Below are positions 36,361-47,960 of a DNA stretch of 64,000 nt, piece by piece. Position numbers and translations under genes: made by a program. How positions within the stretch are numbered: position 1 is the first letter of the stretch; every line of letters begins with the position of its first letter. This DNA comes from Gymnothorax reevesii (taxonomy: Eukaryota; Chordata; Actinopteri; Anguilliformes; Muraenidae), in the NCBI GenBank assembly GCA_029721435.1, contig CM056576.1, forward strand, positions 112,448,666 through 112,512,665, written 5' to 3'. The notes below the pieces were generated by a model, which was not told the origin of the DNA, searched no databases, and saw only the letters and a program-made list of their open reading frames with translations.

Positions 36361-36419
36361 AAAAAGGAGTGGACTTGGGACGAGAGCAAAATGATGGTGA
36401 TGCAGGATCCCATTTACAG
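36361..36419 (+). CDS. nos1ap: NOS1AP internal exon, PTB domain part 2 (19 codons plus 2 nt)
   Basis: This exon reads KKEWTWDESKMMVMQDPIY and ends with the first two bases of an Arg codon (AG), completed by the first base of the 60179 exon. The WTWDESKM..MQDPIYR string is characteristic of NOS1AP. The acceptor is TTGTTGACAG and the donor GTGAGC. Mammals have an optional five-residue LLLLQ insert at this junction, made by an acceptor 15 nt further upstream. Here the 15 bases 36346-36360 read TTT GAT TGT TGA CAG, with an in-frame stop and no AG before them, so only the short form can be made from this junction. The exon is 59 nt, so skipping it would shift the frame. Confidence 0.95.
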
Positions 36420-36940
36420 GTGAGCTCAGATATCTTCAATTTTGATATTTATGCATTTTACATCTTTCCAACCTCTCTTGAGTACTCCTCCACATCAGGA
36501 CGGAAGGATGAAGGAATGTCATGCTAAAATGAATCATTACTTGATAAAGTGGACAGTTAATTAGTTTTGGAGTCAATTTCCTCACTTTTCCCTGCTCATA
36601 ATTTTTGAGAAGAAAGACAGAACATGATGAGCGGTCAAATGGCACAGTTTTTATCACTCATTAGCGGCAGAATCAAATGAGGGCAGTGCCTGTGTATTTA
36701 TTAATGAAGTCAGATGGTGCAGCAAGGGGGAACTGGCTCTCTCTCATCTTCCATCTGCAAGTGAAGAGTCCCCCAGGGTCCAGGGACGGGTCGAGATTTC
36801 TGCTTAATGCACGTTTCTGTTCCCCTTCTCATTTCTTATTTTATGCTTTCTGTTATTATTGCTCGAAGCAATTCCGATAAAACATACTATTGAGAATTCC
36901 AATGTTCCATTTTGAGGAGTGATTCTTCTTAAGAAATTGC

Positions 36941-37761
36941 CTAAAAGGAGAATTCCGGTGTGAAATTGACTGGGGGTGTATTGAAACATGATAATGAGTA
37001 CTAACTTTTGTCGAATACCCCACCTCCGTACGCACGCAACTTTTCGAAATGAATGGATTTTTAGCCGAAGCTCCCAACAGGCTTACCATGGTTGTGAATC
37101 GGGCATCGCATTGCTATGCAAAGAAATCGCTATTTTTTTCATCATTAACAAGGCTCAAAGTTGCTTTACACTTCATCGGTAGAATTCCGAGGGTCCTGAC
37201 ATTTAAAACCAGCTCTGAGAACTTTGAAAATGCACAGCTAGTTTATTAAAAAAGACTATTTATGCGAACAGTACCTCGAATAAATAAAAATAAATAAATC
37301 GACAAATAAGTCGATTGACGAGCACGAATGAATAGATTGCAATCTGTTCCCCTATCCTTCCTATTCATTCGTGCTCGTCAATCGACTTATCGTCACTTTC
37401 AAGATGGAGGCGACTGGAAACTACATCAAGGTACTGTTTGCATAAATAGTATTTTTTAATAAACTACCGGTGCAAGTTCTCAGTGCCTCATTTTAAATGT
37501 CAGGGCCCTCGGAATTCTACCGATGAAGTGTGTGGCAACTTTGAGTGTTGTTAATGATGGGGAAAAAAAATAGCGATTTCTTTGCATGGTAACGCTATGC
37601 CCTATTCACCTCTATTGTAAGCCTGTTGGGAGTTTCAGCTAAAAAGCCATGCATTTCGAAATGTTGCGTGCGTACGGAGGTGGGGTATTCGACAAAGGTT
37701 AGTACTCGTTATCATGTTTCAATTCACCCCAATACAATTTCACACCGGAATTCTCCTTTAA
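36941..37761. mobile_element. TTAA-type foldback element, ~815 bp
   Basis: AAAGGAGAATTCCGGTGTGA at the left end is inverted at the right end, where it runs directly into TTTAA. Pairing continues through GTACGGAGGTGGGGTATTCG, CCTGACATTTAAAA and up to the centre, where TCGATTGACGAGCACGAATG faces its complement across about 24 bp. The target is CTAA on the left (36941-36944, decayed) and TTAA on the right (37758-37761). From memory this end belongs to a very common fish repeat. No coding capacity. Confidence 0.8.
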
Positions 37762-38016
37762 AGGTCCTCTATTATGCCACCAGGTGCACAGCTAAAAAGC
37801 CATTATGAGCCAGTTCAAAATCTCCCTTTGCTGACTTCACGAGGGGGAGTGACCACCCAGAATAATGAAGTCTGATTGACTACTTAGTTGAAGTTGATGA
37901 GTTCTTCTTGCCTCTGGCTGGATACTTCCCCATGTGATGTCAAGAGGGGAAAGATTTTGCAATGACTTGTTATAACTAATTGGTTTTGCACCTGGTGACA
38001 TAATCGGGGACCTTCA
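37758..38016. mobile_element. TTAA-target MITE sharing its TTAA with the previous element
   Basis: The left end TTAAAGGTCCTCTATTATGC with CACCAGGTGC and the right end (complemented) TTGAAGGTCCCCGATTATGT with CACCAGGTGC are inverted over about 30 bp. The ends resemble those of the THAP elements (AAAGG..CCTATTATGC), so it may be a short relative of that family. Confidence 0.75.
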
Positions 38017-39289
38017 AGAATTTCTGTGAAACTGTTGTTTGAGCAGAGGTCTGAGAGAAACCCAGACAGTAGCTGTCACCATGTGAACTGCCTAGTACCT
38101 CCACTACACACTGGCTTGGCTCAGCTTGGTTGATTCTCCACATTTTAGCATTCTCCAAATGATTGGATGCCAAATAATTTAAGCCAGAATAGGTTCTGAT
38201 CAGGGCATTAGGTCTTCTAAATTCAGAATTTGTCAAATTAGTGGTCCGGATGCCCAAAAAGAGGCCGCAGGTAAGTTTGCTTGAGTTGCATCTTCAGCCG
38301 AACACATTTAAATGTCGTTTTCTGCTTTGTTGCTTTGTTGGATGTACCGGTTGTATGAGCCAAGGATTGTTTTTTTTTTTTTTTTTTTTTACGGTGTCAG
38401 AATTCCATCTATTCCTTCATTTTCCTCGTCAAGTTTGCCCAGAAGTGGGCATGGACTCAACCATCAGCCTTTTTGCTTTAAAAAATGGTCGTCATGAACG
38501 TCTAGATTACATTGCCAATAGTTTTTACAACGCAATGATTTTGAGAAATACACACTTCATTAGAGACTTTGGATTGGAATCAAGGAATTAAATGATTCTT
38601 AGATGATTTTGGTGCAACTCCATTCAATTAGGAAGGCAAATTGATGTCTTTTTTTCTCTTCTGCGTTTCCAATGACAGTGTGCATTGCTTATTTACAATA
38701 TCAGTTGATGCAATAATTGCAAACAATTAACTCTATTTCCGATATTCCCATGCCCAGTGTTTTGCTAGGATAACTTGAATGGATGTTCATGCGAAAATTG
38801 AACTTCTTATATGATTGGTTCATCCTTCACTTTGGAGTGCAGTCTTGTCCAAAAAACCAGAAGAAGTCTAGGAGGGCTAAATTCATACAGTTTCTTCCAT
38901 CCAGCAATCCTTGTGGTTTCTTTTTACTCGATAAGAACTCTGGCAGAAACCCACATCTGATCTCAGTCCAGAAAACCTGGCCAATAAATGCATCAGCACT
39001 ATAGAATGGGAATAATACAGAAATCCCTGAAGATGTGCCCAGCTTACATTTTCCCCATTAAAATATAAGGTGACCTTGTCAAAAAGATGCCTGGTCAGCA
39101 AATTATTATTGCGAATATGTTTAATTATATTCTTGTCGAAATGTCTGCATTTTTCTGCATTTTGAAGCAAAACATATTTGCGGGACAAGAGCCAGGCGCA
39201 GATCACAGAAAAAGGCAAATTGGCTACTTTATTTTCTGAAGAGGACTTCACCTCAAAGGCACTTTAGCTTGCTGTGTCAGCAGAAGTCG
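38017..39289. other. Intronic sequence, nothing recognised
   Basis: A T run lies at 38369-38390. Overlapping open frames at 38241-38591 and 38883-39251 match nothing. Confidence 0.5.
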
Positions 39290-39740
39290 GACAGGCGCAA
39301 ACTGTATCACAAGAGGGATAGGCAAGGCATAGTCAAAGGGGCTGATCCAAGATCAGAAGCTGGGAAGGCAAGTCAAATAAACCAGAGCACGCAACAGGTG
39401 CGCAACTTCAAACAGGGGTGTCGAACAGACCAGAAAAACCCACTCGCCAGGTCCGCAAACATAGATTCCCTGATCAATTGTCTTTTTCTAAGAGATGTTA
39501 ACATCAAGGATGGAAGAGAACAGTCCAGCCAAGGGAAGACTTGGACCAGGAACTTAAATATGCACAATAACAGTTAAAAGAAAAGAGGTGAGAGCAGAAG
39601 CACATAAAGGAAGGGTGAAGCATGGGAAAATAATTAGATAATGAGAACCAATGAAGGGAAACTGACGAAACAACAGAAGGGCAGCTGGATTGTGGGGGTG
39701 GGAGAAACGAGGAAGACTCAGGACGTGCTATGAAGTCTGT
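39290..39740. repeat. Possible dispersed repeat, class unknown
   Basis: Purine-rich sequence with GGCAAGGCATAGTCAAAGG and AACAGGGGTGTCG. It resembles fish repeats with similar wording that I recall but cannot name. No second copy in the window. Confidence 0.3.
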
Positions 39741-42700
39741 TGCTCCTCCTCTTGTTTTAAATTGCAATCTTTCTGTATTAGTGTGGTAAATGGCCTTACT
39801 TTTACCCCATTTTTACGAATTTTTTTTTTTATTTATTTTGAATCAGTTTGTCTCCTTTAGTTGCACCAAATTTACAATGTTCAGTCTGTGAGCTGTGTAG
39901 AAGTATGGTCGTGCACAATACATGCTGCTGCCTCGAGAGAGCACAGACCGTTTTCTGCTCTATTTTGAAATGCACCCCTTTTTTTTCCCACTGCTGTCAC
40001 AGCGTTGTCTTGCGCAGAATGAGGATGGAGGAAAGCCGATCATACGGTTCCGCAGGAAAGCAACCGAATGGCCCTGAAATGACGCAGCAACACAGAATTA
40101 TTTCTGTCAGAAGAATAAATTTAATTTCCTGCTGGGTTGACTAGGCAGTGCCAGCAGTGCAAGCGTGGCCAGCATGGCCTTGAATCGTATCTGGCCTTGC
40201 CAGCGCCGACTTTGGCCAGCAGCCTCATGAGAGCAGCGCATAATTGGCTTTGCTCTACTCGGGGATATGGGAGGGAAACAGACAATTTGGGTCAGCATTA
40301 TCTCATGCTCAAGCACCTCCTGCTGGTGATCTGGGCCCTGGTTGGTGACATTCATAGGAAGCAAAGGTTTAGGGTTCTTTCATGCATGCTTGGTCTTTGA
40401 CCACGACTGAAAAGAAGAACCTAATGAAAAAAGTCTGTTATCTTCCTTTATATTCAGTGGCGGAATTTGTTGGATTAAGTGCAATAATTTTTTTAAAGAC
40501 GCACAGTACATTTTTAATTTAAATGCCTTTTGTGCTCAATTTCTAATGTAATCCGTATCAGCTGTGTCAAAGTCGTTTTCAAATCCACTTCCAGTGTTCT
40601 CCACTAAAATTTTCAATGACCGGGCGGTAGGTGGCGGTCTTTTGCGAGTGGGTTCGTTTTGCCAACCTGGCATCCTCACTCGGTTTGAGAGAGGACAGAG
40701 TAGCATATGCCTTTTCCACGCATATTCGTTCGTCCTCCAGCCCACCAACTGTGCTGCACAGCAATTGTGCTGGAGGATTGCTCTTCTTGCACAACTGACT
40801 CATGCAGACCTGGAGAACATGATCAAGGAGTCAGTTCTTTTTTTATTTTTTGCCATGAAGCCAGGAGTCTCACTCATTCCTGAGACTTGAGACTCTCAAA
40901 CGGTTGTATTTTTCAAGCTGGTACGCCACTGCATCCAAGACCAATGTTCAAGCTGGCTGTGCCATCCTGTAGCCCTGATTAGGATCTGCATGTAAACTTC
41001 CCTCACACGGATGTTTGATTAAATGCTGACAGCTCCCATAATTCATAGCATCAATATATCCAATAATAATTCCCCTCCCCAAGGCTGACCAAATTTATTA
41101 GGGGTCCAAAGTGCCTTTCTGTACATAGATTCTTTCCTCAGTGCATATTTACACTTGCGGATGAGCTGGTAGAAATCATTGTTTTGAAATCCGTGTTTAC
41201 ATATGAATGCAGTTTTCTGCAGCCATTGCTCCTGTTAAATAACCATTACTGAAGTGGCTCTTTTGTCAAGATTACTTGAAGATGAGGTGTTGTGGGCACA
41301 CTGAATTAATGTGTTGAAAATGGGGCTTTGCAATCATTCATAAATATTTCATTACAAAACAATCATTTCTAATGGCAAATTAATTTCTAACATATCCAAA
41401 GTCTTTGCTGTATTGTTTGATTTATTTCATTTTGCCTTGTAAAATGTATTCATCTCTTTCAACGCTTTAATTTTCTCTCAGTGCTTCCAAGCTTTTGAGA
41501 AGTTTTTTTTTTTTTAAATCATATTTTATTTTTTTATTCTATTATTTTTATTTATTTATTTTTGCCGCTGCTTCCCGTTTCTGTGTAATCTAATTTCATT
41601 CCATTTTGATGAGTTTTAATTGCCAGTGTCAGGCTAACAAAGAAGTTTGTTAATTGGTGTTACCCTGTGGGAGTTAATTTAATCATTGACAACATGAAAT
41701 CCAATATGAACCTGTAGGCTCTGTAGTGGTCTAAAAAGCAAGAGTATCGATCAAAATTATATTGTGTTTTACATAACTCATCCCTAAGCAGTAGTTATCC
41801 TATTCAAACAGGTCCTGTAATGCAGTGGAGTTTGCCAGTCCTGCAGACTCCCTGTTCACAAGGCAGGATTATCCATATTATGACTGGTGTGCGTACATTG
41901 GGGGATCATGCTGGGGGGGGGGCATCACATGATTTACGTTTTTAATTTTTTTACTTTAATCGGAAGAGATGCGTATGTATATTATGAACAAATTAAAACT
42001 TAACTGTTGATATGAAAAAAGAATATTAAAAAAGAATATGAATAATAATAACTGCCCTGACAACGTCACTGAAAGGCCAAACTGGTCCCAGATCAGTGTT
42101 GCAAGTTGAGCTAGAATCCTGCCACTTAGAAACTGAATGGGCACTGATCTCCAATCAGTTGTTGATCACAACGATGTTTGTGTTCTGACCTCACTTGCTA
42201 CAACACACTGAGTGGCGGGGGAAGCAACGGAGGGGTTGTGCAAAACGGAAAATAGCAGAAGAAAAAAATACGAAAGATATCCACGCTACCAGATGTACCA
42301 GAAATATCTTGCTTTTTTAACATTACTCGTGGAAAAGAAGCTGTCGGTAGAGAGGCAACTGTTTCACCCGCCAATTTCGTTCCCCCAGCGCTAGCAGCAA
42401 GTACTTACATTATAAAACTTGGCAATGTACATTAGAGGCTAATGCTAATTAGGCACATGCAGCATCGCATAACATTAGCTGACGTTAACGGGAGCCTGTC
42501 ACAGGTGGGCTGACGGCAACAGCTGAACTTTGGGACGGAGAACATTAGCATGATCGCAGAAGCTGACAGTAGAGTTCTCTACACGAGCCTTTCCCTTTTT
42601 AAAACCCTCTGCCATAGAATTTCAGTTCTTAGTATTTAGTAAATGTGTGGCCTTTGTTGCCAAAAATTTCAATACCCAAGTTAAGTGCCATCTTAGTGGC

Positions 42701-42973
42701 TGGATAGAAAGTACTCAAAATTAAGATTTTGGGCACTGTCCCTGAAGGCAGAAAGGTTGTCACACTGTCCTTGAAGGCACTGTTGTTATTATCACCATTG
42801 CCAATCTTCTTTTGAAGGCTTGTTCAGCTGGTGCTTTAGGTGTCATTATTGCTGCATGCCAGTAATGTGGTTAATAAATGAAACGCTAGTATTATTAAAG
42901 AGAAGAGTGGTCCATTGCTGTGTTCTATAAGCCATGCTATGTGACTTTTTTGCTGGGGGTGAAAGGGGGGGGC
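39741..42973. other. Intronic sequence, nothing recognised
   Basis: Mostly unique-looking, AT-rich near 41400-41600 and 41940-42050. Open frames around 40107-40890 overlap on both strands and have no known domain. No transposon ends found. Confidence 0.5.
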
Positions 42974-43062
42974 AATGGGTTGAAAAGGATTTGCAAATCA
43001 TTGTATTCTGTTTTTGTCCACATTTTGCACAACGTCCTAACCTCATTGGAATTGGGGTTTGT
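42974..43062. mobile_element. Solo terminal fragment of a Tc1-like element
   Basis: GGTTGAAAAGGATTTGCAAA and ATTGTATTCTGTTTTTGTCC match the subterminal part of copies A and B, but the tip GGAATTGGGGTTTGT differs, as in the related family at 56700. About 90 bp only; the rest of the element is missing. Confidence 0.75.
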
Positions 43063-43290
43063 CTGTTGTACAGTGGGTAGCATTGTTTCCTCACAGGAAA
43101 CAATGGTTATGAATTTTACCTCTCTGTGTGGAGTTTGCATGTTCTGTCTGTGCTTGTGTGTGTTTCCTCCCACAAGCCAAAGACAAGCATGACAGAGTGA
43201 TTAGAGACTAAGTTACTGAATAGTTTTTGCACTCTGCTATGGATTGGTGAGCTGCCCGGGGGGGCAGGCATTTCATGACTGGTCACACTG
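43063..43290 (+). repeat. tRNA-type SINE fragment
   Basis: GTACAGTGGGTAGCATTG, then TGTGTGGAGTTTGCATGTTC and TTTCCTCCCACAAGCC, then TGCTATGGATTGGTGAGCTG match the order of motifs in a widespread vertebrate SINE recalled from memory. The pol III box region is partly lost. Confidence 0.55.
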
Positions 43291-43531
43291 GGGCATACCA
43301 CTGTGTTAATCCGGGCCTGCATGTTCGTGCTGGTTTTCTTTCTAACTGTAATTGAAATAACAATTTTAAACCGCTGTTCCTTTTTTTTTTAATTGCATTG
43401 GCTCTCCATGTTTAAAGAGGGATTATTTAGGCTCTTCTGCAGTAATAGCTGCGCTTACATGCATCCAGACTATCCATGGTTATTTTGCTCAAGGATGGCG
43501 CCAAAATGTCAAAGCTGAAAAGATGAAATAT
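43291..43531. other. Intronic sequence between repeat fragments
   Basis: Nothing recognised; a T run lies at 43381-43390. Confidence 0.4.
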
Positions 43532-43622
43532 TTCCATCCATCCATCCATTCTCTACACCAGCTTATTCCTCACTAGGGTCGCGGGGCGAGCTGGAGCCTA
43601 TCCCAGCTGACTACGGGCAAAG
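43532..43622. repeat. (ATCC)n with SINE/LINE tail-like sequence
   Basis: CATCCATCCATCCATT is followed by GAGCTGGAGCCTATCCCAGC and TGACTACGGGCAAAGGC, wording common in fish interspersed repeats. It may belong with the SINE fragment at 43063. Confidence 0.55.
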
Positions 43623-43665
43623 GCAGGGACCCACCCTTAGCAGCTTGCCAATAGATGAAATATTT

Positions 43666-43930
43666 TTCAGATATTATTATCCCACCTGTATGTAATACTG
43701 TGGGATATAGTCATCACCCTGTCCGTCTGTCCGTCCGTCTGTCCGTCCGCCGTCCGTCCGTAATCATTTTTATTTCCGGAGCAGAACTCAAAAACGCTAC
43801 CACTTACAGACTTCAAGTTTGCTATGGAAGTTGCTCTTATGGTGTAGTTGTGCCTTTTGGGGGTCTCAGTTCCATTCTGCCCAAAATTTTGGATTTTTAA
43901 CCAAGAACAGCCCAAAAATCACGAATTATG
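43666..43930. repeat. Hairpin-led repeat with GTCC/GTCT tract
   Basis: ATCCCACCTGTATGTAATAC with TGTGGGAT forms a hairpin. A (GTCC/GTCT)n tract follows at 43719-43762, then CTCAAAAACGCTACCACTTA. This is the same order of parts as 10208, 29342 and 31738, with different sequence. Confidence 0.55.
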
Positions 43931-43939
43931 TGGAACCAT

Positions 43940-45860
43940 GGGATATGTCATCTTCTGATGACTCGTTTTTTTTAATTGTCACAAGCCTCGGGTTCTTATT
44001 AAAATTATTAATGATATTCTGGATGTCCCCCAGTCTGTCTGTCTCGATGCCTCCTCTAAAACATGTGAGCTCTTTCTGCAATTTTTTATTGACAAAGTGG
44101 CCAACATTAGAGCCAGCATCTCTACCCTGACGCATGACCCCGCCACTATGATTACCTGCCCTGCCGCCGTTTTGAGTCTGTCTCTCTCTCTCAGAGGAAA
44201 TTATTTCCCACATGAAACCCTCTGGCTCCCCCCTAGACATTCTTCCCCCATGCCTTGTTGAAGAGACTATTAGGGGTATAGGACCTACTGTTCAAAAAAT
44301 CATAAACGAGAGCCTTGTAGAAGATGTACCAGCAAATTTTAAACATGCTGTGGTGCCACCACTCATCAAGAAGCCCAACCTTGATGCTTCTGTCCTATCT
44401 AATTTTAGGCCTATTTCTAAGCTCCTGTTTCTCTCTAAAGCTTTAGAAAAAATCGTAATTGTCCAACTGTTGTCCTTTCTGAACACCCATGGCATTTTGG
44501 AACTGTTTCAGTCCTGTTGCAAGGTGCTGCACAGTACTGAGACTGCACTCCTAAAGATTTTTAATTACTTTTTTGGCCACTGACTCTGGTGACTCTCTCA
44601 TTCTCTTACTGTTAGATCTCACTGCAGCGTATTACACAAGATTACAGTATTTTGCTTTCTCGCCTGGAGCACTGGGTTGGCATTAAAGGTTCAGCTCTGG
44701 AGCTTTTTAGGTCATACCTGTCTGAAACAAGCTTCTGCTAGAGTCTGGGGAATGCTGTTTCCTCCACTATGTCTCTCCACTGCGGAGTGCCTCAAGGCTC
44801 AATCCTTGGGCCAATTTTATTTATGCTGTACTTGTTTCCCCTAGGATTTATTTTTAGAAAAAATGGTGTCTCCTTCCACTGTTATGCAGATGACAGTCAA
44901 ATCCACCTGCCTTTGCGGCGAAATAATCCTGACTCCTTAAAACCTTTGTTTGCATGCCTGGAAGATGTCAAAGCATGGCTGGCTTTAATCTTTTTAAATT
45001 TCAATAACAACAAAACTGAAGTCATGGTGTTTGGTCCCAGCAATGTACATGTTTCCTCCTGGTGATCTGGGCCCCCTTGAACCTTTCGTGAAGCCAACTG
45101 CTACCAATCTAGGGGTGAAAATAGACTCTGACCTAAAAACGGACAAACGTATAAATGCAGTGGTGGGAAAGTGCTTTTTTCAGCTGAGGAGGCTGTCCAA
45201 GGTCAAACCTTTTTTATCGCATTCCATTTTTGAAATAGTTATGCATGCTTTTATGATATCCCACCTTGACTATTGTAATGCCTTGTATGTCGGCATTAGT
45301 CAGGCCTCAGTCAGGCCTCCATCTCCCGCTTACAGTTAGTCCAGACGCTGCTGCTCGTCTGCTAACTGGTACACGTAAGCAAGAGCACATCACCCCTGTA
45401 CTGGCCTCCCTCCACTGGTTTCCTATGCTTTTTAGGATTGATTTAAAAATTTTATGGTTTGTTTTTGAGTGCCTAAATGGTTTGGCACCCTCCTATCTCT
45501 CCAACCTGTTGGAACCCTATGTTCCTTCAAGGTCCCTCAGGTCCTCCAATCAGCTTCTCCTGGCCGTCCCTAAATCCTGGTTGAAGCTCAGGGGAGACTG
45601 GGCTTTCAAAGTGGCTGCCCCAAAGCTGTGGAATGAGCTGCCTCTGAATGTTAGGCAAGCCCCTGTTCTGCAGGTGTTTTAAATCATGCCTAAAGACACA
45701 TTTTTATTCCTTGGCTTTTAAAACATAGCCTGAGTGACTGCTCATGTGACACCTTGCATGTTTTCTGTTTTTACGTGTTATTAGTTTGTTTTGTCTTTTA
45801 ACCTGTTCAGCACTTTGGTTCAAATTAGTTGTTTTTAAATGTGCTATCTAAATAAACTCT
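43940..45860 (+). pseudogene. L2-like LINE, ORF2 reverse transcriptase, frameshifted
   Basis: This is the reverse transcriptase part of a target-primed LINE. In order: PRVLIKIINDILD..CELFLQFFIDKVANIR; the block IKKPNLDASVLSNFRPISKL; GVPQGSILGPILF (about 44784); the active site YADD (44883-44894); NNNKTEVMVFGP; LSKVKPFL; SHLDYCNALY; and the end block RLLTGTRK..HITPVL.SLHW, YVPSRSLRSS, APKLWNELP (to about 45680). The tail with CACTTTGGTTC and AAATAAAC lies at 45810-45855. It is 5' truncated, lacking the endonuclease, and needs several frame changes. Confidence 0.9.
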
Positions 45861-46155
45861 CCATACCACTTTATGATAAAGGTTTGTTAATCAATACATC
45901 TTGAAAATAATTACAGCAAAATCCAGTGTGAAACAAACCCAGCTTCAGTTGGGCTCGCTGAATTTGTGTCAGTCTCCTTGTACTATAGAGCTGTTTACCC
46001 TGAATATCAGCGCCAGATTTCCAGTGGCAGACCTAACCAGAAAGACCATCAACTCCATGGCTACTAGCTTTGGATATTTTGTCCGAGATGATGGTATGGC
46101 GGATCATTGTAGGCCCTAATGGGGAAATGAATGTTTTGTTCAGGGTGTAATTACA
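45861..46155. other. Intronic sequence, nothing recognised
   Basis: No feature seen. Confidence 0.4.
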
Positions 46156-46202
46156 CTGCAAAAAAAAGAACTTTGAAAAGTTAGGCAACTAGCCGCAAAG
46201 CA

Positions 46203-46292
46203 TATTTGAGTTTGCTCAAATTCAAGTCCTCGTTGTTGCACAAACTCATTTTCGAAAGAACTTGAAACGTGAATTTGAGCAAACTCAAAAAT
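46203..46292. repeat. Small inverted repeat
   Basis: TTTGAGTTTGCTCAAATTCA and TGAATTTGAGCAAACTCAAA face each other across about 48 bp. It may be the core of a small MITE starting near 46150 (ACTGCAAAAAAAAG). Confidence 0.75.
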
Positions 46293-46368
46293 ATTTTGCT
46301 GTTGGTTGTCAGCCTTTTATCTTGCTCAGTGTGTGGGGACATTCGGAGACGAGAAGGAGCACCAGGAT

Positions 46369-47486
46369 CAAAGGAGGAAACAGCACCTCGGCAAATTTCA
46401 GCAGGTAGTAGAATACTTGAAGTGTCTAAAACGCATATTTTAATTTGGTAATGATCCTGTGCGACGCATTTTTAAACCAGCGAGTCTTTAAATTGACTTC
46501 AATACCAGGGGGCAGACATTTTTACTTGGGGAATGTTCTGATTTTGAATTTGAATTTTTTCATCTCCTGATTAGCCACAGTTGCTCAGACAAATTGGTAA
46601 AAACCAATGACAGTCTAATTGACTTTTGATAGCATTGTTATGCATTGCACCACAAAATTATGAGGCGTCTTCGTAAATGACGACGTAAAATATCAATATG
46701 CGTTCATAATGTCAGCGCTTGTTAAGTGGCACAGCTTTGTGGAAATTAGTTTGCGTGGCTGCGGGAATCCATTCTTTATTTTGAATGTTGTCAGACTACA
46801 GGGCGCTGTAAGGTTGCACAGCTGTGTGACAATCCCAAGGACGGCGAAAATGAATGCTCCGAAGTCAGCTAAAGTTTTAGATTTACAATGCCATATCAAT
46901 TATAAATGTACTCAATGGGAATCCACATTTCATTACCATTTCTAATTATAGGTCATGTATTGGTCTTGGTCGCTCAGTCGATAAATTGTTTGATTGTTAA
47001 TCAGGCCAGCTTAATTTAAAAACAGCTTGCAGGCAGCCAAGCCATGAAGGGACAGCTTACTGAAAGCCCTTTGAACTACTCTATGGCCCGGATGCAAGGA
47101 AAGAGAACAACTGACGTCACGTAAGAGAATAACTGATGCACAAGCACCGCGGCACTGGCGTTTGATTGGATAATGCATTCAAAATGCACACTCACCCACT
47201 ATATAGAGCACTGTGTAGCGAATGTTCTACATTGAGAACAATACAGAGAGTGAGTGAGCCAGTGGACAAGTGTGCATTCCGAAAGCAGCCTTTGATTCCC
47301 CTAGCAAAAATGTCTGCCCTCTGGTATTGATGCCGATTTGAGGACTCTTCGGTTTAAAAATGCCTTTCACTGTATCATTACCAAATTAAAATGTATAAAA
47401 CTATGCATTTTAGACACTTCAGGAATTCCACTTTCTGCTCAAATATGCTTTGCCGGGCTGCTGTCTCCTCCTTTAATTCTCAGTTT
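46369..47486. mobile_element. Foldback element, ~1.1 kb
   Basis: The left arm (46369-46525) with AAAGGAGGAAACAGC, TGAAGTGTCTAAAA, TTTTAATTTGGTAATGAT and AGGGGGCAGACATTTTT is the inverted copy of the right arm (47300-47486). The interior, about 775 bp, has no clear frame or other repeat. Exact ends and target duplication are not resolved. Confidence 0.75.
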
Positions 47487-47960
47487 TTACTGGCAAAGAC
47501 CTGGAAATAGCATTATAGAATTATGATTATAGTTGATTTATTACATTGGAACAGTAGTTTGAGCACGTCATTCCAATGCATGTATTCTTGCGTTAGTCAA
47601 GTTTTTTTTTTTTTTTTACTGCTGGATGTGAAACGGATGCATGCCCATGTACGGGTGTCTGAGTCATGGACATATGCTGCTCATGCATGTTTTTGCACAC
47701 ACATGCATGGTGCATGTCATTATGCATACTCCCTGCCCCTCAGTAAGGCTCATAAGCATTTTTATTGTTTCTCTCTGGCCTAAATTGCTTCAGTATTGCT
47801 GCCTGAACATGGGAATTCCACATATCAGGTAATTGAGAGGATTATGTGGAGAAAAGGGAATGGGTGATCCCATGGTCATGGTATCTCCCTTGTCATTGTC
47901 CTTCAGCTGGGCCCAAGTATTAGACACTTTAAATATCAGAAAATTTCTTTATTTCCTGGC
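47487..47960. other. Intronic sequence, nothing recognised
   Basis: A T run lies at 47602-47618. Nothing else seen. Confidence 0.45.

Noticed and set aside
40107..40890. Open frames of 85-108 codons on both strands
   Set aside because: No known domain or splice context, and shared antisense overlap.
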